From an uncultured bacterium (GTDB lineage: Bacteria > Cyanobacteriota > Vampirovibrionia > Gastranaerophilales > Gastranaerophilaceae), in assembly GCA_900550295.1 (NCBI GenBank), contig URRM01000081.1:1-6852 (forward strand): a DNA stretch of 6,852 nt, in the 5' to 3' direction. The position numbers and the translations under genes are program-made. Positions 1 to 4,809 of the stretch are shown in pieces. Position 1 is the first letter of the stretch. Each line of letters begins with the position of its first letter. Below the pieces are notes generated by a model, which did not search any database, was not told the origin of the DNA, and saw nothing but the letters and a program-made list of their open reading frames with translations.

Positions 1-24
1 TGAAAAACCCGGCGCCTCTTTGTT
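1..24. terminator. Possible half of a hairpin terminator cut by the window edge
   Basis: The first bases hold a GC-rich block (CCCGGCGCC at 8-16) in an otherwise very AT-rich setting. It is preceded by AAAAA (4-8 region) and followed on the plus strand by T-rich sequence. This is the composition of one arm of a bidirectional intrinsic terminator whose partner lies left of position 1. No complementary arm exists inside the window, so the call rests on composition and position, just downstream of the M48 protease stop codon. It could instead belong to the start region of a further minus-strand gene. Confidence 0.3.
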
Positions 25-41
25 ATTATTCTATAAAATCA

Positions 42-920
42 TTATTTTTCTGATTGAGTTGTTTGTTCGTTTTCTTGGCTCATAGCATTTATTACTGCGT
101 ATGATGTTGTCCAAGCATTACCGGCTTTCAACATCTTTTTAGCACGTTTAATTTTGTCTTTTTTCAATTTTTGTTGTTCTTTTTGGTATTTTTTCAACAA
201 TTTTGGACTTGCATTTCTTTCTTCAATATTTAAGCTGATTAATTTGTATGCATTATTGTATGCTGTTGTATTATAGCCTTTTTTAGCCAATGTTGGGTAT
301 GTGTATGCAATGTAATCGTATGCATTCATGATTCTTTTTTCGCTTGATGGGTGTGATGCAATCAAATCAAAGTTTGAACCGTTATTCATCTTATTTAACA
401 ATGAAACCATTGCTAGTGGGTTGTATCCGGCATTTACCATTAAGTCGATTGCTGTAACGTCTGCTTCAAATTCATCTTTTCTGCTTAATTTTGTTGTAGA
501 CATTTGTTGAGCTGCTGCAACACCAATTGCTTGACCTGTTGTTTCTGTTTTTACAGAGCCTGCAATGTTTGCGATTACTGAATTTAAGATAGATTGTTTT
601 GCACTGTGACCGTTAATAATGTGTCCCATTTCGTGTCCCAAAACAGCCGCTAATTCAGCATCGTCAGATGTTAATTCTAATAATCCTTTGTAAACATAGA
701 TTTCTTTATCAATGTTTGAATAAGCGTTTGTTTCTGCACCTGTTGAAACCTTAATTGTAATACCGCTTGGCAAGTTGTTTTTCTTAATCAAAATATATGC
801 AATATTGTTTAATTTTTTTTGCATTGCAGCTTGATTCCAAGTTGAAGTGGTTGTAGTTGTTGCTGCGTTAACTTGCAAACCTAAGAATAAAGCAAATAAT
901 ACTATTAATACCTTTTTCAT
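42..920 (-). CDS. Sec-exported M48 family zinc metalloprotease
   Basis: Predicted periplasmic or envelope zinc endopeptidase, 292 residues. Residues 1-19 form a Sec signal peptide (MKK, hydrophobic core, VNA-A cleavage site) with no lipobox cysteine. The zinc motif HEMGH is at 96-100, and the third ligand is expected at E150 in E-F-E-A-D (150-154), inside the M48 pattern S-R-x-x-E-x-E-A-D. Further M48 marks are A-G-Y-N-P-L-A-M (164-171) and S-H-P-S-S-E-K-R (189-196). The layout resembles the BepA/LoiP type of soluble periplasmic M48 enzymes, which in other bacteria act in outer-membrane protein quality control; that role here is inference. No membrane helices follow the signal peptide, so it is not HtpX-like. 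The tail (about 239-268) is lysine-rich and probably helical. The start is fixed by AGGAGG five bases upstream. It lies 57 bp after nusA on the same strand, an unusual place for an M48 gene. Confidence 0.93.
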   Translation of the reverse strand: MKKVLIVLFALFLGLQVNAATTTTTSTWNQAAMQKKLNNIAYILIKKNNLPSGITIKVSTGAETNAYSNIDKEIYVYKGLLELTSDDAELAAVLGHEMGHIINGHSAKQSILNSVIANIAGSVKTETTGQAIGVAAAQQMSTTKLSRKDEFEADVTAIDLMVNAGYNPLAMVSLLNKMNNGSNFDLIASHPSSEKRIMNAYDYIAYTYPTLAKKGYNTTAYNNAYKLISLNIEERNASPKLLKKYQKEQQKLKKDKIKRAKKMLKAGNAWTTSYAVINAMSQENEQTTQSEK

Positions 921-925
921 TTTAA

Positions 926-931
926 CCTCCT
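926..931 (-). promoter_or_regulatory. Ribosome binding site of the M48 protease gene
   Basis: A full AGGAGG on the minus strand lies five bases before the ATG (918-920). It is the strongest Shine-Dalgarno match in the minus-strand group and fixes the start that gives a complete signal peptide. Confidence 0.85.
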
Positions 932-941
932 ACATATATAA

Positions 942-966
942 TGGCGCAAATTGAAAATTTGCGCCA
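942..966 (-). other. Intercistronic hairpin between nusA and the M48 gene
   Basis: A perfect 11-bp inverted repeat, TGGCGCAAATT (942-952) and AATTTGCGCCA (956-966), is separated by three bases. It starts 11 bases after the nusA stop codon and ends 10 bases before the protease ribosome binding site. On the minus strand it is followed by TTATATATG, a poor U-tract, so a canonical terminator is unlikely. A leaky or NusA-dependent terminator, a 3'-end stabiliser for nusA mRNA, or an RNase processing site all fit. The structure is seen directly; the function is inferred. Confidence 0.7.
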
Positions 967-977
967 CATAAAACATA

Positions 978-2216
978 TTATTCTTCTACTGAATCTTCAG
1001 ATTGTTCTTCTTGAACCATATCTTCTTCATCAACACCTTGTTGATTCATTTCTTCAGCAATTTCTTCGTTGATTTCGTCTTCATCGTAATTTTTTTCTTC
1101 TTCAACAGGTTCGTCTTGATATTCATAGTTTCTTTGAGCTTCTTGTTCTGCTCTTTCCATTTGAGAAACTGATTTAATATCAATCTTCCAACCAGTCAAT
1201 TTGTGAGCCAATCTTACATTTTGGCCTTCACGACCAATTGCAAGTGATAATTGATCGTCAGGAACAACTACCATTGCTTCGTGAGCGTTTTCATCGTTAG
1301 CCAAAATGTCTACAGATACAACTCTTGCAGGAGATAAAGCGTTTACGATATATTCAACAGGATCTTCTGAATATCTAACGATATCAATTTTTTCGTTTTT
1401 CAATTCATTAACGATAGTTTGAATTCTAGAGCCTCTAGGTCCGATACAAGCGCCTACTGAATCAACTTCAGGATCATTTGACCAAACTGCGATTTTTGTT
1501 CTGTAACCTGCTTCACGAGAAATTGATTTAATTTCTACAATATTATCTTCAATTTCAGGAACTTCAAGTTCAAATAATTCTCTAACGATTTCTGCGTGAG
1601 CGTGAGAAACGATTACTTGTGGTAAACGAGTTGTTTCTTTTACGTTTACAACGAAAACTCTGATTCTGTTACCAGGTTTGTAATATTCCCCAGGAATTTG
1701 TTCTTTTAGAGGCATAATAGCATCTGTTTTACCAATATTGACAATAACATTTCTGTTTTCAACACGTTGGATAATACCTGTAATCAAAGTACCTTTTTTG
1801 TCTAGGAATTCGTTTAACACTAAGTTTCTTTCTGCTTCTCTAATTCTTTGAGTAATTACTTGTTTTGCTGCTTGAGCTGCGATACGTCCGAATTGTTCAG
1901 GTGTAACTTCGATTTTAACTTCGTCATCGATTTCTACATCTTCGTCAATTTCTTTTGCTTCTGCTAAAGAAATTTGTTCGTCTTCCATACCGTCTTCAAC
2001 TGATTTTACAACAACTTTTGTGCAGAAAACACCGATTTCGCCTGATTGTTCATCCAAGATAGCTTCAATATTAGCTGCTTCTTTACATTTCATAGATTTC
2101 TTGTAAGCTGCAACCATTGCATCACATAATGATGCAATAAGTACGTCTTTAGAAATTCCACGTTCTTTTTCAAGTTCTTCGCATGCTTCAAACAATGCTG
2201 TTCCGATTTTAATCAT
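978..2216 (-). CDS. nusA: Transcription termination/antitermination factor NusA
   Basis: NusA binds RNA polymerase and nascent RNA, promoting pausing and intrinsic termination and taking part in antitermination. At 412 residues the domain order is standard: N-terminal RNAP-binding domain (about 1-130), S1 domain (about 140-205), KH1 with the G-P-R-G loop at 259-262 in the family signature C-I-G-P-R-G-S-R-I, and KH2 with G-R-E-G at 328-331 in L-A-I-G-R-E-G-Q-N-V-R-L-A. After about residue 350 there is only a low-complexity, Glu/Asp-rich tail of some 60 residues. The C-terminal acidic repeat domains of enterobacterial NusA are absent, which is normal outside that group. An AAAGGA ribosome binding site lies upstream (about 2225-2230). 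It follows rimP by 64 bp on the same strand, the near-universal rimP-nusA order, but is not followed by ylxR/infB. Confidence 0.98.
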   Translation of the reverse strand: MIKIGTALFEACEELEKERGISKDVLIASLCDAMVAAYKKSMKCKEAANIEAILDEQSGEIGVFCTKVVVKSVEDGMEDEQISLAEAKEIDEDVEIDDEVKIEVTPEQFGRIAAQAAKQVITQRIREAERNLVLNEFLDKKGTLITGIIQRVENRNVIVNIGKTDAIMPLKEQIPGEYYKPGNRIRVFVVNVKETTRLPQVIVSHAHAEIVRELFELEVPEIEDNIVEIKSISREAGYRTKIAVWSNDPEVDSVGACIGPRGSRIQTIVNELKNEKIDIVRYSEDPVEYIVNALSPARVVSVDILANDENAHEAMVVVPDDQLSLAIGREGQNVRLAHKLTGWKIDIKSVSQMERAEQEAQRNYEYQDEPVEEEKNYDEDEINEEIAEEMNQQGVDEEDMVQEEQSEDSVEE

Positions 2217-2280
2217 GTCTTATTTCCTTTCGATTTTGTATTTTTCTGTCAAACCACACTTGATGCAGTGTATTTATAGT
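2217..2280 (-). other. rimP-nusA intercistronic spacer with a short inverted repeat
   Basis: This 64-bp gap is long for a rimP-nusA junction. It contains the nusA ribosome binding site (AAAGGA, 2225-2230) and a weak inverted repeat, ACACT (2256-2260) and AGTGT (2267-2271), with a six-base loop. There is no U-tract or promoter I would trust, so cotranscription of the two genes is the simplest reading. Confidence 0.4.
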
Positions 2281-2763
2281 CTATTCAAAATATAATTTTG
2301 TTGATTTTATGGCACTAAGTGGTAAAACCATTTCTTTTTCGTCTTCAAGTCTTATAATTGTAATTCCTTCCCTTTCGTCGTAATCAACCAATTTGGCTTT
2401 GAAAATTTGTTCTGTTTCACCTTCTAGTGGCTGTTTTAGCTTGATGCTTACATTTCTTCCTCTGAAAATTAAATATTCTTTGTCTGATTTGAATTTTCTG
2501 TCTAACCCCGGAGAAGATACTTCAAGATAGTATTTGCAAGGGATTAATTCGTCTAAAAAGTCTTGAATACTTCTTGTAACATTCTCGCAGTCATCAAGAT
2601 TAACTGGGTGGTCGTATGAAAACAAGAAAATTCTAAGATACCAACGATGGTTTTCTTTTGTGAAATCAACTTCTACAGGCACCAAATTAAATCTCATTGC
2701 AGTATTTTCTACAAGTGGCATAACTTTTTCTAAAATTTCGTGTCTATTAACTTCTTCTTTCAT
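2281..2763 (-). CDS. rimP: Ribosome maturation factor RimP
   Basis: RimP (formerly YhbC/P15a/YlxS) assists maturation of the 30S ribosomal subunit and acts in the cytoplasm. The 160-residue length is typical of the family. The hallmark of the N-terminal alpha/beta domain, Y-L-E-V-S-S-P-G-L-D-R, is at 79-89. It is preceded by a strand rich in hydrophobic residues (about 26-50) and by the D-D-C-E-N-V-T-R segment (57-64). The C-terminal part (about 93-160) is the small SH3-like beta domain. The ATG is supported by AAAGGA at 2772-2777, eight bases upstream. It is the first gene of its unit, with its own promoter and a terminator-like leader hairpin directly upstream, and is followed by nusA. Confidence 0.97.
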   Translation of the reverse strand: MKEEVNRHEILEKVMPLVENTAMRFNLVPVEVDFTKENHRWYLRIFLFSYDHPVNLDDCENVTRSIQDFLDELIPCKYYLEVSSPGLDRKFKSDKEYLIFRGRNVSIKLKQPLEGETEQIFKAKLVDYDEREGITIIRLEDEKEMVLPLSAIKSTKLYFE

Positions 2764-2782
2764 AGCCCCTATCCTTTATTAT

Positions 2783-2814
2783 AAAAAGAGAACAGGATGT
2801 CCTGTTCTCTTTTT
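2783..2814 (-). terminator. Terminator-like hairpin in the rimP-nusA leader, probable attenuator
   Basis: AAAAAGAGAACAGGA (2783-2797) and its perfect complement (2800-2814) form a near-continuous inverted repeat. The realistic RNA fold is a 9-bp GC-containing stem (2788-2796 with 2801-2809) and a four-base loop. On the minus strand it is followed by UUUUU then AUAAUAAAG, the form of an intrinsic terminator with a short, interrupted U-tract. It lies downstream of the predicted rimP promoter and ends 19 bases before the rimP ATG. It is symmetrical and could also stop plus-strand transcription, but no plus-strand gene in the window ends upstream of it. I therefore read it as a leader attenuator. 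Confidence 0.75.
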
Positions 2815-2832
2815 AAAGAAACTTATGTCTAC

Positions 2833-2861
2833 ATTTTACCAAACTTATTCTATTTTGTAAA
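2833..2861 (-). promoter_or_regulatory. Sigma-70-type promoter for rimP-nusA
   Basis: On the minus strand, TTTACA (plus 2856-2861) and TAAAAT (plus 2833-2838) are separated by exactly 17 bases. Each box matches the consensus at five of six positions. The predicted transcript starts near 2826, giving a leader of about 63 bases that includes the terminator-like hairpin. Confidence 0.7.
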
Positions 2862-2899
2862 GTTATTACAAAAATATAGCGTTAAGACATGTTACAAAA
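2853..2899. repeat. Operator-like inverted repeat with a further copy of one arm
   Basis: TTTTGTAA (2853-2860) and TTACAAAA (2866-2873) are perfect 8-base inverted arms five bases apart. The TTACAAAA arm recurs as a direct copy at 2892-2899, 26 bp on. The first arm overlaps the -35 box of the rimP promoter, so a bound regulator could block it. Because the region is AT-rich, chance is a real alternative. Confidence 0.4.
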
Positions 2900-2981
2900 G
2901 ATTTAAAACATGGCAAAAAATAATATTTACATGCTTTTAAGCCAACATAGTTTACTCAACAAAGAAAGTGTGTGTTAAAAA

Positions 2982-4763
2982 ATGGCAATTCAAAGTGTAT
3001 CTGCTTATGATGTTACTCAAGTTCAACAACTGAACAGACCAAGAGGAAAGGGTAAGAGTGGTAAGCTAGGTAAAGCAACTCCTACTATTAGTTACGAACC
3101 AAAACAAGATACATTTGAAAAGGCTCCATATGACAGAGTTGGTTTTACAAATGAGTTGGAAAGTATTAAAGATAAAAACGGCAAATCTGTTTATAACCCT
3201 CAACACATTATGCAAATTTTGAAGAATGTGGATAGAGAACCTGCAAGATTAGAACCATTAAAAGAAATGGCTCACTTATCTAATATGAAGGGCAAAGATT
3301 TAGCTAAAATTTCTTACGGAAAAGCAGACTCTTTAGCTGTTGTAAATGAATTTTCTAAAAAGAATAAAGCAAACGGTAATCCAAAATATTCAAGCAGTCA
3401 CTTGATTAAATTTTCAGCGCTTCCTGTTGCTGATTTAGAAAGAATCAGACCATTAACAGAAACAACACTTGCGCCAAATGAAATGATTAACATTGCGCAA
3501 AATAAAGAACTTGATTTGAAAAAATTAGGTACAAAAATCTCTGAAATGGAAAAGTCATGTGGTGAAAGATCTTTAGATAAAGTTTCATTCAAAAGAGATA
3601 TTTACGATCCTCAAAATGGATATGTTATCACAGGTAAAACTCTTTTTGGCACTACAAAATCTGAATTATTAGACAAAAATTTGAATAGACTTGCTGTAGA
3701 TAAAACTGTAGAATATACTTCTGCAAGCGGTAAGATGTACGAATTGAGAAAAACAAACGATTTTAGAAATAATACAATTTCTTCAGTTCGTTCTTACATT
3801 GATGATGAAGGCTATCCAAATGTAGAAAACCAAGTTAGAATCGTAAAAGATAAAAACGGCAAAAAATTAAGAACAGAATTTATGACACCATCTGAAGTTA
3901 AAGGTGTGTACGATATCAAATACACATATCCGGATGGCAAAGTTGAACAAATTTCATCAGGTAAAATTGATAAGAAAACAGGTATTGTGTCCGTAAAACG
4001 TGATATGAAATCATTAGACGGTACAAGAACTCAATATTTATATGAAAATGATCCTCAAGGTAATAGAATTATTGATTACAAAATTACTGATGAAAAAGGT
4101 AAAAAATTATTAGATTACTCTCAATCATTTGAAGTTGTTGATGATAATCATTTCATTTCATCTAAAAACGGTAAAGTTTATGAAATGACCGTAAGTGATG
4201 ACAAAAATACATTGACTGTAAAAGAAAGAAATACAGGTAATAAAAATGATTTGAACCTAGGAAGACTTTTGAAAGGTAACAGAAAATCAATGCTTAACCT
4301 ATTGAAAAAGTTCCCAGGAGAAGAATTGATTTCTTTAAAAGATACAACAAATATCTTAAAAGGTGTTGATAAACTAGAGGATTGTTGTTATTGGCCGGAT
4401 AATAAAGAAATTGATATCGTAGATGATTTCTATTCTGTATTGCACGAATTAGGTCACTCAAAAGATAACAATGGAGGAAATAGCCTTTTAACAAGAACAG
4501 AAGACATTCAAAAGGTTTATGATAAAGAAAGAGCTGAATTTAACAAAGCTTTTCCGAACGCTCAAAGAGATCATATTAACTACTTCATTGATATTGAAGA
4601 ACACTATTCAGGTTCAAGAGGTGGTTTAGAAGAAACTGTTGCAGAATCAAATGCATTGTTAAATTCATATAATACACAAAATGATATTGCGGCTCGTTCT
4701 CAATATTTGCAACAATACTTCCCAAAAACAATCGCAAAATTGTCAGAATATTTGTTCAAATAA
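2982..4763 (+). CDS. Predicted zinc metallopeptidase with lethal-factor-like catalytic motifs, paralog 1
   Basis: Not a named family I can assign with certainty; 593 residues. There is no signal peptide or membrane segment. Regions in order: a polar, basic N-terminus (1-50) with D-T-F-E-K at 43-47; helical repeats (about 60-190); a beta-rich middle (about 195-415) with glycine turns at 293, 319, 334, 347, 360, 373 and 397; a P-G-E-E-L motif (445-449); and a C-terminal zincin domain (about 430-593). The zincin has H488-E-L-G-H492 followed by D495, a conserved H541-Y542, and E551-T-V-A-E555. HExGHxxD followed by a Tyr and ExxAE matches the layout of anthrax lethal factor's catalytic domain (ligands H686, H690, E735; Tyr728), as does a terminal F-P-K-T-I segment. 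E551 is the likely third ligand. The substrate is unknown. No good Shine-Dalgarno precedes the ATG; the start is chosen because it brings the D-x-F-E-K motif to a similar position as in the paralog. Confidence 0.85.
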   Translation: MAIQSVSAYDVTQVQQLNRPRGKGKSGKLGKATPTISYEPKQDTFEKAPYDRVGFTNELESIKDKNGKSVYNPQHIMQILKNVDREPARLEPLKEMAHLSNMKGKDLAKISYGKADSLAVVNEFSKKNKANGNPKYSSSHLIKFSALPVADLERIRPLTETTLAPNEMINIAQNKELDLKKLGTKISEMEKSCGERSLDKVSFKRDIYDPQNGYVITGKTLFGTTKSELLDKNLNRLAVDKTVEYTSASGKMYELRKTNDFRNNTISSVRSYIDDEGYPNVENQVRIVKDKNGKKLRTEFMTPSEVKGVYDIKYTYPDGKVEQISSGKIDKKTGIVSVKRDMKSLDGTRTQYLYENDPQGNRIIDYKITDEKGKKLLDYSQSFEVVDDNHFISSKNGKVYEMTVSDDKNTLTVKERNTGNKNDLNLGRLLKGNRKSMLNLLKKFPGEELISLKDTTNILKGVDKLEDCCYWPDNKEIDIVDDFYSVLHELGHSKDNNGGNSLLTRTEDIQKVYDKERAEFNKAFPNAQRDHINYFIDIEEHYSGSRGGLEETVAESNALLNSYNTQNDIAARSQYLQQYFPKTIAKLSEYLFK

Positions 4764-4809
4764 ACAAAACATAGTAAAATAAAATCGTTAGAAAAACGGT
4801 GATTAATAA
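4764..4809 (+). promoter_or_regulatory. Spacer between the two paralogs with a weak ribosome binding site
   Basis: This 46-bp gap on the same strand has no terminator. GGTGA (4798-4802) is a weak Shine-Dalgarno seven bases before the ATG. It overlaps the 3' arm of a small hairpin: ATCGTT (4784-4789) pairs with AACGGT (4795-4800), with one G-U pair. A poor promoter match also exists: TTGTTC (4752-4757), 17 bases, TAAAAT (4775-4780). Cotranscription with the upstream paralog is more likely. Confidence 0.4.

Noticed and set aside
2660..2860. A 66-codon plus-strand frame overlapping the start of rimP and its leader
   Set aside because: It runs antisense through rimP and across the leader hairpin and promoter, with no ribosome binding site or recognisable product.
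2926..2953. Possible plus-strand promoter for the first peptidase (TTTACA, 16 bases, TAGTTT)
   Set aside because: The -10 box matches consensus at only three positions; other nearby A/T boxes (TAATAT at 2921-2926) lack a correctly spaced -35. The promoter for this gene is therefore unassigned.
4751..4768. TTTGTT / AACAAA inverted repeat at the end of the first peptidase gene as a terminator
   Set aside because: The stem is six A/T-rich pairs with no following T-tract; it spans the stop codon and is likely a chance match.
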